Shown: positions 36,972 through 46,907, counted from the stretch's first letter. The stretch: 64,000 nt of DNA from Prochlorococcus marinus CUG1433 (GCA_017644425.1 JAEPLN010000001.1:496001-560000), one strand, 5' to 3'. The notes: generated by a model not told the origin, from the sequence alone. Program-made: numbers and translations.

Positions 36972-37676
36972 TTACCAGGGTATTTCTGAGCTATCCCATG
37001 CAATAAATTTTCCAGAAGATTCTGGAGTTTGATTTTTAATAATATTGATCAAAAATTGGGATGATTTTTCTTTACTAAATAATTTATGTTCTGGAACAAA
37101 TTTATGAAAAGGTCTTGATAAATCAGTATCTACTGTTCCTGGATGAAGCAGTGTAATAGTAGCCTTTGGAAAACGTCTAGCCCACTCAATACTTAAAGAT
37201 TTAAAAAACTGATTTTGGGCAGATTTTGCAGCTCTATATGAATACCAACCTCCAGTTTGATTATCTCCTATGCTTCCCACTCTTGCACTTATACTTGCAA
37301 AATTAAAATCAAAATCTTTTGGGATAAATTCTTCAATCGCTTTAGCTAATAAAATAGGAGAAAAGGCATTTATTGAAAAACTGTCGATCATATTTTTTTT
37401 ATCAAGATGTTGTAACCTTTTTTCTGGTTGAAGAGAATCACTATGAAGTCTACCTGTAGCATTAACAACTAGCCTTAATTTTGAATGATGATTTGATATT
37501 TTATTTTTCAACTGCAAAAGGGATTGAGGATCCTCTATATCTAATTCCCAAAAAGGATTAAATTCACTTTTTCTTCCACACAAAACAACATCTAAATCTT
37601 TTTCACTTTCATTCAGATCTTTAGCTAGTTGTGTTCCAATTCCACCTGCACCTACAACCAAGGCTAAGCCTTTCAT
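36972..37676 (-). CDS. short-chain dehydrogenase/reductase
   Basis: Atypical SDR of 234 residues. Nucleotide-binding ALVVGAGGIGTQLAKDL, and the catalytic set Ser (FASISARVGSIGDN), Tyr-x3-Lys in GGWYSYRAAKSAQN. C-terminal LHPGTVDTDLSRPFHKFVPE is characteristic of C-factor-like SDRs. From memory, SDRs of this kind occur beside photolyase-like/DUF2256/TIGR03643 genes in some marine bacteria, whereas here it is 9 kb away. The substrate is unknown. Confidence 0.82.
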   Translation of the reverse strand: MKGLALVVGAGGIGTQLAKDLNESEKDLDVVLCGRKSEFNPFWELDIEDPQSLLQLKNKISNHHSKLRLVVNATGRLHSDSLQPEKRLQHLDKKNMIDSFSINAFSPILLAKAIEEFIPKDFDFNFASISARVGSIGDNQTGGWYSYRAAKSAQNQFFKSLSIEWARRFPKATITLLHPGTVDTDLSRPFHKFVPEHKLFSKEKSSQFLINIIKNQTPESSGKFIAWDSSEIPW

Positions 37677-37757
37677 TTTAATAAAAATAACTCCATTAAT
37701 TCTAGGAAACTTTTCTTATGATTTGCGTAAAGATCTTGCTTATTTGATTAGGAAATT

Positions 37758-39293
37758 TTATTGAGATTTATTTTTTTCTTTTAATAATTTATAAACTATT
37801 TTTCTATCATCAAAATTAATAACTTTATCATTGAGAATTTGGTAGTCTTCATGTCCTTTTCCTGCAATTAAAACAATATCTTTTTTTTTGGCAAATTTAA
37901 TAGATTCATTTATTGCTTTAAATCTATCAATTTCAATTCTTATTTTTTCTCTTTTTTTTATACCCATCAAAATATCATTTACTATCTTTTGGGGTTCTTC
38001 TGATCTTGGATTATCTGAAGTTATAAAAAGTTGATCAGAAAACTCTTCAGCTATTGATCCCATTAAAGGCCTTTTACTACGATCACGATCTCCGCCGCAG
38101 CCAAAAACAGTTATGAGTTTCCCTTCACAAAGTTTTTTAATTGATTCCAAAACTTTTCTTAATCCATCAGGAGTGTGGGCATAATCAACAATTACTGTTG
38201 GAAGAGATCTTGAAACGTCATCATTATCAATTTGTATTTTCTCCATTCTCCCAGGAGCACCAGGGAAAGATTGTATTAACTTTGATAGATCTTTTAAAGA
38301 AAAATTAAGTTTATACAAAATTGTTATTGCTTGAATCGCATTCATTAAATTAAATTCACCGACAAGTGGAACAAAAAGTTGAATTTTTTCCCTAGGTGTA
38401 TGAAAAATACAGGTTGAGCCACTTTCAGTAAATTTTTTATCTGTTACGAAAAAAAAATCATCATTTTCAAATTCACTTTCAGTAATCTTTGTAGAGACTA
38501 ATAAAGATCTTTTTTCAAGATCAGATGATAATTTAGATATCCAATGGTCATCATGATTTAATACACAAATCCCATCTTTTTCTTTTAAGTAAGGTGGGAA
38601 AAATAATTTTCTTTTTGTTTGAAAATATGATTCCATATCTGAGTGATAATCAAGATGATCTTGGGTTAAATTAGTAAAAATAGCCGCCTCAAATTCGCAT
38701 CCTGATATCCTGTTTTGAGCAATAGAATGAGAACTTACCTCTAATATCGCGAATTCAGATTCTGCCTCAACAGCAGAATTTAATTTCTTTTGTAGTTTAT
38801 CGGCGAAATCAGTTGTATGAAGAGCCACTTCTGAAAAGCCAGGCCATCTATTGACCAAGGTCCCAAATAATGCAGTCTTTTTCCCTAATTTTTTTAAAAG
38901 ATATTCCAATAAAAAAGTAATTGTCGTTTTTCCATTTGTACCTGTAACACCAATAAGTTTAAGTTTTCTTGAAGGCCTGTTCCAAAACTCAGCGACTATT
39001 TGACCAAAAATATAATCTAAATTATCCTCTATAACCAAAATCCTTTCTCGATAAATAGATCCAATTTTCTCTTTTGCAGCAGGCCCAATAATGGCAGCCT
39101 CTGCACCATTTTCAATTGCCTCATTACAATATTTTCCTCCATCAACATTCAAACCAGGCATACCTAAAAATAAAGTTCCTTTTTTTACTTCTTTAGAGTT
39201 AAAAGAAATATTATTGATTTCATGATCGATTAAATCTAATGAAGGAATAATTCCAACCAAATCTAAAAGTTTATGTAATTTTATAGATCTCAT
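37758..39293 (-). CDS. murE: UDP-N-acetylmuramoyl-tripeptide synthetase (meso-DAP adding)
   Basis: Adds meso-diaminopimelate to UDP-MurNAc-L-Ala-D-Glu in the cytoplasm. ATP site LIGVTGTNGKTTITFLLEYL, catalytic Lys region in AQNRISGCEFEAAIFTNLTQDHLDYH, and the DAP-binding DNPR motif in ITSDNPRSEEP (about residue 413). 511 residues, normal. A 9-bp gap separates it from the glutaredoxin-like gene. Confidence 0.95.
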   Translation of the reverse strand: MRSIKLHKLLDLVGIIPSLDLIDHEINNISFNSKEVKKGTLFLGMPGLNVDGGKYCNEAIENGAEAAIIGPAAKEKIGSIYRERILVIEDNLDYIFGQIVAEFWNRPSRKLKLIGVTGTNGKTTITFLLEYLLKKLGKKTALFGTLVNRWPGFSEVALHTTDFADKLQKKLNSAVEAESEFAILEVSSHSIAQNRISGCEFEAAIFTNLTQDHLDYHSDMESYFQTKRKLFFPPYLKEKDGICVLNHDDHWISKLSSDLEKRSLLVSTKITESEFENDDFFFVTDKKFTESGSTCIFHTPREKIQLFVPLVGEFNLMNAIQAITILYKLNFSLKDLSKLIQSFPGAPGRMEKIQIDNDDVSRSLPTVIVDYAHTPDGLRKVLESIKKLCEGKLITVFGCGGDRDRSKRPLMGSIAEEFSDQLFITSDNPRSEEPQKIVNDILMGIKKREKIRIEIDRFKAINESIKFAKKKDIVLIAGKGHEDYQILNDKVINFDDRKIVYKLLKEKNKSQ

Positions 39294-39301
39294 ATGAAAA
39301 A

Positions 39302-39604
39302 TTATTTCTCCAGAATGGTTCTAATATTTTTTTGAAACCAATTCTTTAATTGATCATCTTTTAATCTTGGAGAAATGCGAGGCAATTCTATAATTTCCTC
39401 GGACCTAATTCCTTCAACAGCAATAACAGGTACTTCATAATCATATTTTTTATATTTATCTTTGTATAAATCGACCCTATCAATATCAATTTCTTTAAGC
39501 TCCTCTAGATTAGGGAATAACTCATTAAGATTTATTTTTGCAAGTTTATTTTTTAATGAATCACAAAGGCAACATCCCTGTCTAACAAAAATAAATATTT
39601 TCAT
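39302..39604 (-). CDS. glutaredoxin-like protein (DUF836)
   Basis: A 100-residue thioredoxin-fold protein: MKIFIFVRQGCCLCDSLKNK with the CxxC at residues 12-15, followed by EVPVIAVEGIRSEEI (cis-Pro region). The dithiol/cis-Pro arrangement fits a glutaredoxin-like redox protein. Positioned between yidD (4 bp) and murE (8 bp), so in one operon. The partner is unknown. Confidence 0.8.
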   Translation of the reverse strand: MKIFIFVRQGCCLCDSLKNKLAKINLNELFPNLEELKEIDIDRVDLYKDKYKKYDYEVPVIAVEGIRSEEIIELPRISPRLKDDQLKNWFQKNIRTILEK

Positions 39605-39608
39605 TCAT

Positions 39609-39845
39609 TTAGTCAGGCACAGGGTCACATCCACAGGGAGTTAAAGGATGACATCTGCTCAATCTTCTTAAAGTTAACCACCCTCCCTTCCAAGGACCAT
39701 GTCTAGTAATTGCCTCATATCCATAAGAACTGCAACTTGGAATAAATCTGCATCTTGGTCCGAAAAAAGGAGAAAACCACTTTTTATAGAAGGAAATCAT
39801 AAAAAGAAGTATAGAAGTAATTGATTTATTAATAGTTTTGATCAC
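39609..39845 (-). CDS. yidD: membrane protein insertion efficiency factor YidD
   Basis: A 78-residue amphipathic Yid[21 protein letters not shown] followed by [24 protein letters not shown] and PCGCDPVP carries the conserved Cys residues. Usually yidD is next to rpmH-rnpA-yidC; here it leads a glutaredoxin-murE operon and is divergent from rpsD. Confidence 0.93.
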   Translation of the reverse strand: MIKTINKSITSILLFMISFYKKWFSPFFGPRCRFIPSCSSYGYEAITRHGPWKGGWLTLRRLSRCHPLTPCGCDPVPD

Positions 39846-39940
39846 TTTAATGATGTAAAATAATATTTCAAGTAGTAATTAGTTTAATTGAATTTAATCA
39901 ATTATCCAATTTATTGCAAATTTCTATTTAAATTAAAATT

Positions 39941-40549
39941 ATGTCAAGATACCGCGGCCCCAGATTAAGGGTTACGCGTCGCTTGGGAGAACTACCAGGA
40001 CTCACCAGGAAAGCTTCAAAGAAGTCAAATCCTCCAGGTCAGCACGGCCAAGCCCGTCGCAAGCGATCAGAATATGCAATTCGTCTAGAAGAAAAGCAGA
40101 AACTTAGGTTTAATTATGGAGTTTCTGAAAAACAACTAGTTCGCTATGTTAAAAAAGCTAGAGCTCAAGAAGGATCTACAGGAACTAACCTACTAAGACT
40201 TTTAGAAAACAGACTTGATAATGTTTGTTTTAGATTAGGTTTTGGAGGTACCATTCCAGGCTCAAGACAATTAGTAAATCATGGCCATGTAACCGTTAAT
40301 GGAAAGGTTCTTGATATTGCTGGTTATCAATGCAAATCAGGCGATGTAATCGGAATTAAAGAAAACAAAGCAAGCAAAAAACTTGTAGAAGGTAATATAG
40401 AATTCCCTGGTTTAGCAAATGTTCCGCCTCATCTTGATTTAGACAAACCTAAATTGACGGGGAAAATAAATGGGAAATGCGATAGAGAGTGGGTGGCTCT
40501 TGAAATAAACGAACTACTAGTTGTTGAATATTATTCAAGAAAAGTTTAA
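39941..40549 (+). CDS. rpsD: 30S ribosomal protein S4
   Basis: The 202-residue S4: [20 protein letters not shown] at the start, and an S4 RNA-binding domain with [33 protein letters not shown]. Codon usage is slightly more GC-rich at the 5' end (CGC codons), usual for a highly expressed gene. Stands alone with a good inverted repeat at its 3' side. Confidence 0.97.
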   Translation: MSRYRGPRLRVTRRLGELPGLTRKASKKSNPPGQHGQARRKRSEYAIRLEEKQKLRFNYGVSEKQLVRYVKKARAQEGSTGTNLLRLLENRLDNVCFRLGFGGTIPGSRQLVNHGHVTVNGKVLDIAGYQCKSGDVIGIKENKASKKLVEGNIEFPGLANVPPHLDLDKPKLTGKINGKCDREWVALEINELLVVEYYSRKV

Positions 40550-40570
40550 TACTACTTTTCTTTGGATTAA

Positions 40571-40600
40571 TAAATCTCTCATAAAAAAATGAGAGATTTA
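40571..40600 (+). terminator. perfect 12-bp inverted repeat after rpsD
   Basis: TAAATCTCTCAT (40571-40582) pairs fully with ATGAGAGATTTA (40589-40600) over a 6-A loop. It lies 22 bp past the rpsD stop. The following sequence ATTTAATTCTTATTTTT is T-rich, so termination is plausible. Confidence 0.65.
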
Positions 40601-40623
40601 ATTTAATTCTTATTTTTAAAATA

Positions 40624-41787
40624 ATGGAAAATAAGGAAAATAATATAAAAAAACCAGGTTTTAAGACCTTATCTATTCACCATGGGGATACATTTGCAGA
40701 AGAAACCGGATGCGTTATGCCTCCTATTTTTTCTACATCTACTTTCAAACATGGAAATAAAGATAATTTCGACTACACAAGATCAGGCAATCCAAACTTT
40801 AGAATTCTAGAAAGCGTCCTTAAATCAATAGAGGATTCTAAATACTGTACAGTTTTTGGATCTGGAATTAGTGCGGTAACTGCAATTTCATCAACACTAA
40901 AATCAGGTGACAAGATACTCTGCGAGTCAAATCTCTATGGTTGTACAGTGAGGATGTTCGAAAAAGTTTTCAAGAAATTTGGACTAGAAGTTTTATACAC
41001 AGATTTTACAAACGAAAATAATATCAAAAAGATTTCATACTTCGAGCCAACCTTGATATGGCTAGAAAGTCCAACTAATCCTCTTTTGAAGGTACTTGAT
41101 ATTAAGGCGATTTGTGATGAAGCGAATAAACTACAAATCCCAGTAGTTGTAGACAACACCTTTTCAACGGCACTTATTCAAAAACCATTGGACCTAGGTG
41201 CAACTCTATCACTTGTAAGCACAACAAAATTCATTAATGGACATAGTGATGCACTTGGTGGAGCAGTACTGACGAATAATGAGGTATGGAATAGTAAGAT
41301 GCTTTTCTCCCAAAAAGCTCTAGGGCTTCAACCATCTCCTTTTGATAGTTGGCTCATTACGAGAGGATTAAAAACTCTTCCTTTAAGGATCGAACAACAA
41401 ACGCAAAGTGCAAAATTAATTTCTGAAGAATTAGAAAATCATAAAATAATTAGTAAAATAATTTATCCTTTTAATCAAAAACATCCTCAATTTAATTTAG
41501 CGAAATCGCAAATGAGATCTGGAGGTTCGATGATCACCATAAAATTAAATTTAAATAAAGAGGATACTTTTAAATTTTGCAAATCTCTCAAATATTTCTC
41601 TCTAGCAGAAAGCCTTGGAGGAGTTGAAAGTTTAATTTGTCACCCAGCAACAATGACTCATGCTTCTCTTGATGATAAAACAAAAAATCTTTTGGGGATA
41701 GATGATGCTCTTGTCAGATTATCGATAGGATGTGAAGAAACAAAGGATTTAATCTCAGACATATCATTTGCTTTAAATAAATTCTGA
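40624..41787 (+). CDS. Cys/Met-metabolism PLP enzyme (cystathionine synthase/lyase-like)
   Basis: A 387-residue member of the trans-sulfuration family. PLP/substrate segments include YTRSGNPNFRILESVLKSIE, FGSGISAVTAISSTLKSGD, PVVVDNTFSTALIQKPLDLG and the PLP Lys in SLVSTTKFINGHSDALGGAV (about residue 202). The C-terminal SLGGVESLICHPATMTHASL is family-typical. Sequence alone does not separate cystathionine gamma-synthase, beta-lyase or gamma-lyase. The next gene encodes a second family member and then cysK, giving a sulfur amino acid cluster. Confidence 0.85.
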   Translation: MENKENNIKKPGFKTLSIHHGDTFAEETGCVMPPIFSTSTFKHGNKDNFDYTRSGNPNFRILESVLKSIEDSKYCTVFGSGISAVTAISSTLKSGDKILCESNLYGCTVRMFEKVFKKFGLEVLYTDFTNENNIKKISYFEPTLIWLESPTNPLLKVLDIKAICDEANKLQIPVVVDNTFSTALIQKPLDLGATLSLVSTTKFINGHSDALGGAVLTNNEVWNSKMLFSQKALGLQPSPFDSWLITRGLKTLPLRIEQQTQSAKLISEELENHKIISKIIYPFNQKHPQFNLAKSQMRSGGSMITIKLNLNKEDTFKFCKSLKYFSLAESLGGVESLICHPATMTHASLDDKTKNLLGIDDALVRLSIGCEETKDLISDISFALNKF

Positions 41788-41790
41788 AAA

Positions 41791-43260
41791 TTGAGAGATT
41801 TACTTAAAAACCCTATATGGAAAAATGTAGAGTTGGGATATTCTATTCCTGATAGTATTCATGCCGTTTCTGTAGCATTACCAACTTGGAATGATGTAAT
41901 AAATTACGAGGAAAAAAATCAAGAATGCATGAATTTATTGAAGTCCATTTACCCAAGATTCGGGCTAAACCCCATAGTGAAAAGATTATGTGAAAAAGTA
42001 AAAAAGGAAAATTACTATAACAATAAAAGTATCTGGCCATATCCGAATGAAAGCATAGCTTTTAAAGCAAAAAAATTCATTGATAGAAATACTTCTGAAC
42101 AATTCTCATTAATAGAAAAAAGAGATAATTTAGCTTTCTTAATAACTGAAAAAGAAGGAAGTATTTATGCGAAATCTTTTTGGCAACATACTGGTCTTGG
42201 CATATCTTCAAGGGCTGCTGCTGTAGAACTAGGTCTAGAAGATTGCCCTCCAAAAACTTACGTGAATGAATGTTCTCAAAGAATAAAAAATAGAATTTCT
42301 AAATCTACAAAAATTAACTCTAACGATATTCACTTAACTTCGTCTGGAATGTCTGCATTACATACATCATTAGAAATCATATATAAATTATTTCCAGCTA
42401 AACCAACACTCCAAATTGGTTTTCCATATGTAGATGTACTTAAATTACCAATGAATATCTTTCATGGAGCCAAGTTAATTACAGAAGAAAATTGTGAGGA
42501 TATTGAATTTGAAATTAAAAGCATAGATCCATCAGCATTAATTATTGAACTACCGAGTAATCCAATGCTCAAATGTGTAAACATTAAAAAAATTTCAAAA
42601 ATAGCAAAAAAGTTAAATATTCCCTTAATTGTTGACGATACAATTGGTTCAAATTTAAATATAAACTCCCTAAAACATGCAGATATAGTTTTTACTTCAC
42701 TTACAAAAATTTTTTCAGGTAGTGGTGATATTCTTGCCGGATCATTAATACTAAATCCACACAGCAAATGGATTGATCAATTTAGAAATGCATTAAACGA
42801 GATTAATCTTCCAACACTTTCCGATGGAGATATAGTTTATCTAGAAAAAGTTAGTAGAGATGTAAATCAAAGAGTTTTTGAACAAAATAAAGCATGTTTA
42901 GAATTAAAAAAAAGATTAGAGACCCATAGCGAGATTAAAAATATTTTCCATCCTGAAAATTGTCCAAATTTTAATTCTTTACTTACTTCTGAAGGAGGAT
43001 ACGGCTGCTTATTATCATTTGAATTAAATGGAGGATTAAACAAAGCTAAGAAATTTTATGATTCTCTTCAAGTATCTAAAGGACCTAGTTTAGGTACAAA
43101 ATTTACTCTAGTTTGTCCTTATGTTTTACTAGCTCATTATGACGAATTGGATTGGGCTGAAAGTTTTGGTATACCCTCACACCTTATTAGAGTATCAGTT
43201 GGTTTAGAAGACCTAGATCAATTATGGGAAAGCTTTTCTAAAGCACTAAATAATTTATAA
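41791..43260 (+). CDS. metB: cystathionine gamma-synthase, Str2-like with N-terminal extension
   Basis: A 489-residue PLP enzyme, about 100 residues longer than bacterial MetB. Segments resemble fungal Str2 cystathionine gamma-synthase: HAVSVALPTWNDVINYEEKN with YPRFGLNP in the N-terminal extension, IGFPYVDVLKLP, PLP Lys in FTSLTKIFSGSGDILAGSLI, and KGPSLGTKFTLVCPYVLLAH near the C terminus. The start is TTG 41791, only 3 bp after the previous stop. It is in tandem with the other trans-sulfuration enzyme. Activity inferred by family. Confidence 0.8.
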   Translation: MRDLLKNPIWKNVELGYSIPDSIHAVSVALPTWNDVINYEEKNQECMNLLKSIYPRFGLNPIVKRLCEKVKKENYYNNKSIWPYPNESIAFKAKKFIDRNTSEQFSLIEKRDNLAFLITEKEGSIYAKSFWQHTGLGISSRAAAVELGLEDCPPKTYVNECSQRIKNRISKSTKINSNDIHLTSSGMSALHTSLEIIYKLFPAKPTLQIGFPYVDVLKLPMNIFHGAKLITEENCEDIEFEIKSIDPSALIIELPSNPMLKCVNIKKISKIAKKLNIPLIVDDTIGSNLNINSLKHADIVFTSLTKIFSGSGDILAGSLILNPHSKWIDQFRNALNEINLPTLSDGDIVYLEKVSRDVNQRVFEQNKACLELKKRLETHSEIKNIFHPENCPNFNSLLTSEGGYGCLLSFELNGGLNKAKKFYDSLQVSKGPSLGTKFTLVCPYVLLAHYDELDWAESFGIPSHLIRVSVGLEDLDQLWESFSKALNNL

Positions 43261-43344
43261 ATTCCTAGTATTTACCGTATAGAAACTTATATACTCTTTT
43301 TCTGAATAATAGTTAGTATTAATATATATTTTCTCAATATATAA

Positions 43345-44331
43345 ATGGCAAAAATTTATGAGGACAATAGTTTTGCTATTGGAAACACTCCATTAGTAAA
43401 ATTAAAATCAGTTACTAAAAACGCAAAAGCTACAGTACTTGCAAAAATTGAAGGAAGAAACCCCGCTTATAGTGTCAAATGTAGAATTGGCGCAAATATG
43501 ATCTGGGATGCAGAGAAAAGTGGGAAACTTACAAAAGACAAAACTATTGTTGAGCCAACTTCTGGTAATACAGGAATTGCTCTAGCTTTTACGGCTTCAG
43601 CAAGAGGTTATAAACTCATCCTTACAATGCCAGAATCCATGTCAATTGAAAGAAGAAGGGTTATGGCAGTGTTAGGTGCTGAAATTGTTTTAACAGAGGC
43701 ATCAAAAGGTATGCCTGGAGCAATAGCTAAGGCTAAAGAAATTGCAGAAAGTAATCCATCTCAATATTTCATGCCTGGTCAATTTGATAATCCAGCAAAC
43801 CCTGAAATTCATTTCAAAACTACAGGACCAGAAATCTGGGATGATTGCGATGGTGAAATTGATGTCCTAGTTGCAGGGGTTGGAACTGGCGGCACAATTA
43901 CAGGAGTTTCAAGATACATTAAGCAAGAGAAGGGTAAGAATATTACTTCTGTAGCTGTTGAACCATCACACAGTCCTGTTATTACACAGACAATGAATGG
44001 AGAAGAGGTTAAATCCGGACCACATAAAATCCAAGGAATTGGAGCAGGATTTATTCCTAAGAACCTTGACTTATCAATTGTTGACAAGGTTGAACAAGTA
44101 ACAAATGACGAATCAATCGAGATGGCTCTTAGGTTAGCTAAAGAGGAAGGTCTATTAGTAGGAATATCTTGTGGAGCTGCCGCTGCTGCTGCTGTTAGAT
44201 TAGCTGAACAAGATGAATATGCGGGGAAGACAATTGTGGTTGTTCTACCTGATTTAGCGGAGAGGTATTTATCATCAATTATGTTTACTGAAGTTCCAAG
44301 CGGAATCATTCAAGAACCAGTCAAAGCCTAA
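43345..44331 (+). CDS. cysK: cysteine synthase (O-acetylserine sulfhydrylase)
   Basis: A 328-residue PLP enzyme forming cysteine from O-acetylserine and sulfide. The PLP Lys is in [20 protein letters not shown] (about residue 46), and the substrate loop [21 protein letters not shown] is canonical. [17 protein letters not shown] binds the PLP phosphate. Promoter probably in the 84-bp AT-rich gap after metB. Confidence 0.96.
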   Translation: MAKIYEDNSFAIGNTPLVKLKSVTKNAKATVLAKIEGRNPAYSVKCRIGANMIWDAEKSGKLTKDKTIVEPTSGNTGIALAFTASARGYKLILTMPESMSIERRRVMAVLGAEIVLTEASKGMPGAIAKAKEIAESNPSQYFMPGQFDNPANPEIHFKTTGPEIWDDCDGEIDVLVAGVGTGGTITGVSRYIKQEKGKNITSVAVEPSHSPVITQTMNGEEVKSGPHKIQGIGAGFIPKNLDLSIVDKVEQVTNDESIEMALRLAKEEGLLVGISCGAAAAAAVRLAEQDEYAGKTIVVVLPDLAERYLSSIMFTEVPSGIIQEPVKA

Positions 44332-44333
44332 AT

Positions 44334-45458
44334 CTATTTTTTCTCCAGTAGTGAATCTGGTGAAATATACATCGCATCGCCATAAGAGAAGAATCTAAAT
44401 TTTTCTTTTATGGCTTTCTTATACAAATCTAATAATCTTTCTCTACCAATCATTGCACTTACTAAAAGTAATAATGAACTTTTAGGGAGATGAAAATTAG
44501 TTAATAATCCATCAACTACCTTAAATTTATAACCTGGCTTAATTACTAAATCTACGTATTTAGCTATGGGAATTAAGTCATTAATTTCGTGAGAATAACA
44601 ACTTTCAAGAGCTCTTACGCTTGTCGTACCAATAGCAATTATTTTTCTATCTGTTTTCTTTATTCTTTTTATTTCCTCCACTACTTCCTTATTAACACTT
44701 ACCCATTCTTTATGAAGTTTTAAGTTACTTAAATCTTCTTGATCAATTGGTTTGAATGTTCCATAACCCACGTGCAAAGTTATCGGTAAGATTATTACTC
44801 CTTTTTTTTTTAGATTGGAAATAAGACTTTTGCTTAAGTGTAAACCAGCTGTTGGTGCAGCAACTGCCCCCGGATTAGTTGCATACTCAGTTTGATAACT
44901 TTTCTCATGAAAAGATTCTTCTTCGGAATTTTTTATATAAGGAGGGAGTGGGATCTCCCCGAATTTATCAAGAAGTTCATTCATTGAATTGAGACAAGTT
45001 ATATTTTCCGGAAATTTAATAAATCTCCCTCCAGTTTCTTCATCAACTCCATCAACAATCAAATTAATATCTTGTGCTAAAGGAGATTTTAATTTTAATT
45101 TATTATTGATTTTTAACTTTTTCGCTGGCTTTGCCAAACATAACCAAACACATTCATGGGATCTTTCTAAAACTAATAATTCAACTAATGTCTTATTTTC
45201 TAATTCAACCTTTAACCTAGCTTTCATAACTTTAGTATTATTTACAACTACAAGATCTCCTTCTCTAAATTCATCTAAAAGATTCTTGGTAAATTTATTA
45301 GTTAAGCAGTCTTCTTCTAAAACACTATTTCTAACTATCATCAATCTTGATTCATGCCTAATTGCAGAAGGTTTACTAGCAATTAATGAAGGATCAAGTA
45401 AATAATCATAAGCTTCAAGCTTATAATCTCTTTCTTCATTATTAATTTGAGAAATCAA
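44334..45458 (-). CDS. queA: S-adenosylmethionine:tRNA ribosyltransferase-isomerase
   Basis: Makes epoxyqueuosine from preQ1 in tRNA. 374 residues. YDYLLDPSLIASKPSAIRHE at the start, GDLVVVNNTKVMKARLKVEL, ATNPGAVAAPTAGLHLSKSL and LHVGYGTFKPIDQEDL are all QueA signatures. Convergent with cysK at 2 bp; 6 bp after pdhC on the same strand. Confidence 0.95.
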   Translation of the reverse strand: MISQINNEERDYKLEAYDYLLDPSLIASKPSAIRHESRLMIVRNSVLEEDCLTNKFTKNLLDEFREGDLVVVNNTKVMKARLKVELENKTLVELLVLERSHECVWLCLAKPAKKLKINNKLKLKSPLAQDINLIVDGVDEETGGRFIKFPENITCLNSMNELLDKFGEIPLPPYIKNSEEESFHEKSYQTEYATNPGAVAAPTAGLHLSKSLISNLKKKGVIILPITLHVGYGTFKPIDQEDLSNLKLHKEWVSVNKEVVEEIKRIKKTDRKIIAIGTTSVRALESCYSHEINDLIPIAKYVDLVIKPGYKFKVVDGLLTNFHLPKSSLLLLVSAMIGRERLLDLYKKAIKEKFRFFSYGDAMYISPDSLLEKK

Positions 45459-45464
45459 TTAAAT

Positions 45465-46832
45465 TTAGGAGACAAGAGTCTCTGGCTCATCTTCAATTAG
45501 GGAAGCTAAGTCTTTTAAGAATGAAGCCCCATCAGCTCCATAGATCACTCTATGATCAGCTGTTAGATTTACTTGCATTATTTTTTTTACAGATATTGAA
45601 CCATCACTATTAGCTACAACAGTTGGTTTCGATGATGCTATCGCTAAGATCGCACCGGTCCCTGGAGGAAGAATTGCGTCAAATCTATCAACTCCAAACA
45701 TTCCAAGGTTAGATAACGTAAATGTTCCCGTTGAGTATTCATCTGGTTCTAGTTGTTTTGATCTAGATCTTTTTACGAGATCTTTCCATTCCCTAGATAA
45801 TTCAAATAAATCAGTATTGCATGGTTCTTTTAATACTGGAGTTATTAGTCCCCCATCTTCCATCGCAACAGCAACAGCAATATTTATATTTTCTGGATAA
45901 GAAATTCCATTTTCTGAAAAGCTTGAGTTAACTTGAGGATGTTTCTTTAGTGTCTTTGCAACTGCCTTTACAAGTAAAGCAGTCATAGTCACTCCATTCT
46001 GTTTTACCTTTTTGTAGAAATTATCTAATTTATCTGTATGGATGGAGTATCCTACCCTAAAACATGGCACATCTAAACTAGATTCCATATTCTTATTAAC
46101 CGCTTTTTGAAGAGTATTAAATTGAACTGTTTCTCCAGGATTACCAAAACTATTTCCTGAAGTTTCTGGTTTATTTTCAACTCCCAAATTTGCACCAGGA
46201 ATACTTGCAGGAGAATCACCTTGACCTATCCATGGTATAGAAACAGGTTGGCCATTAGCTTTTAAAATATCATCGGCTTGAATTCTTCCATGAGGTCCTG
46301 ATCCATGAACCTTCGCTAAATCAACACCCATTTGAGAGGCAAGTTTTTTAGCTCTTGGAGATGCAATTATCCTCGAAGAAACATTACTTGTAGCGGCATT
46401 AATTTGATCGGTATTAAAAGATGGGGCTGCCTTTTCACTCATTAATACGACTTCTTTTTCTTGTTTTTCAACAATTTCACTTTGAGCCACAGGTTTTTCC
46501 TCAGTTTTATTGCTTACCAATTCAAGTTGATCCGAACTAGAAACTTCGGGTTGATTTCCTTTATTTTGTTCTTGAACAGAAGCTATCTCATCCTCATTTT
46601 CCACAATAAGACCAATAGTCTCTCCTACTGGTGCAGTGCTGCCAGCTGGCATTAAAACAGCCGCAAGATATCCATCTTGAAAAGATTCAACATCCATATC
46701 TGCCTTGTCAGATTCAACAACCAAGACAGATTCACCTCTTTCAACTTTATCTCCTGGATTTTTCAACCATTCCACAATCTTGCCCTCCGTCATAGTAGAA
46801 CTCAAGGCAGGCATGAATATTTCGTGAGACAT
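45465..46832 (-). CDS. pdhC: pyruvate dehydrogenase E2, dihydrolipoamide acetyltransferase
   Basis: The 455-residue E2 core of the pyruvate dehydrogenase complex. A single lipoyl domain with VESDKADMDVESFQDGYLAA (lipoyl Lys about 43), an acidic/Gln-rich linker (residues about 90-150), a peripheral-subunit-binding domain with ASPRAKKLASQMGVDLAKVHG, and a catalytic domain ending in the active site DHRVIYGADGASFL (His about 428). The promoter side carries a long nested hairpin at 46859-46907. Confidence 0.95.
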   Translation of the reverse strand: MSHEIFMPALSSTMTEGKIVEWLKNPGDKVERGESVLVVESDKADMDVESFQDGYLAAVLMPAGSTAPVGETIGLIVENEDEIASVQEQNKGNQPEVSSSDQLELVSNKTEEKPVAQSEIVEKQEKEVVLMSEKAAPSFNTDQINAATSNVSSRIIASPRAKKLASQMGVDLAKVHGSGPHGRIQADDILKANGQPVSIPWIGQGDSPASIPGANLGVENKPETSGNSFGNPGETVQFNTLQKAVNKNMESSLDVPCFRVGYSIHTDKLDNFYKKVKQNGVTMTALLVKAVAKTLKKHPQVNSSFSENGISYPENINIAVAVAMEDGGLITPVLKEPCNTDLFELSREWKDLVKRSRSKQLEPDEYSTGTFTLSNLGMFGVDRFDAILPPGTGAILAIASSKPTVVANSDGSISVKKIMQVNLTADHRVIYGADGASFLKDLASLIEDEPETLVS

Positions 46833-46858
46833 AAGAAAATTGTTATTACATAAGTTTC

Positions 46859-46907
46859 AAGGGATTCTTACCAAACTTCCTTAAGTTTTTATGATTAAGA
46901 ATCCTTT
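46859..46907. promoter_or_regulatory. nested inverted repeat in pdhC leader region
   Basis: AAGGGATTCTTA (46859-46870) pairs with TAAGAATCCTTT (46896-46907), 12 bp with one wobble pair. Inside it AAACTT (46873-46878) pairs with AAGTTT (46883-46888) over a CCTT loop. The structure lies 26 bp upstream of the pdhC start codon and could be an operator, a leader hairpin or a terminator of antisense transcription. Confidence 0.5.

Noticed and set aside
43809-44309. 166-residue open frame antisense to cysK
   Set aside because: Complement of a strongly conserved enzyme with intact motifs; the antisense product has Ser/Thr-rich composition and no family match.
44989-45405. 138-residue open frame antisense to queA
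   Set aside because: Lies within queA, which has all its signatures; the antisense frame is rich in Ser, Asn and Phe as expected from AT-rich complement.
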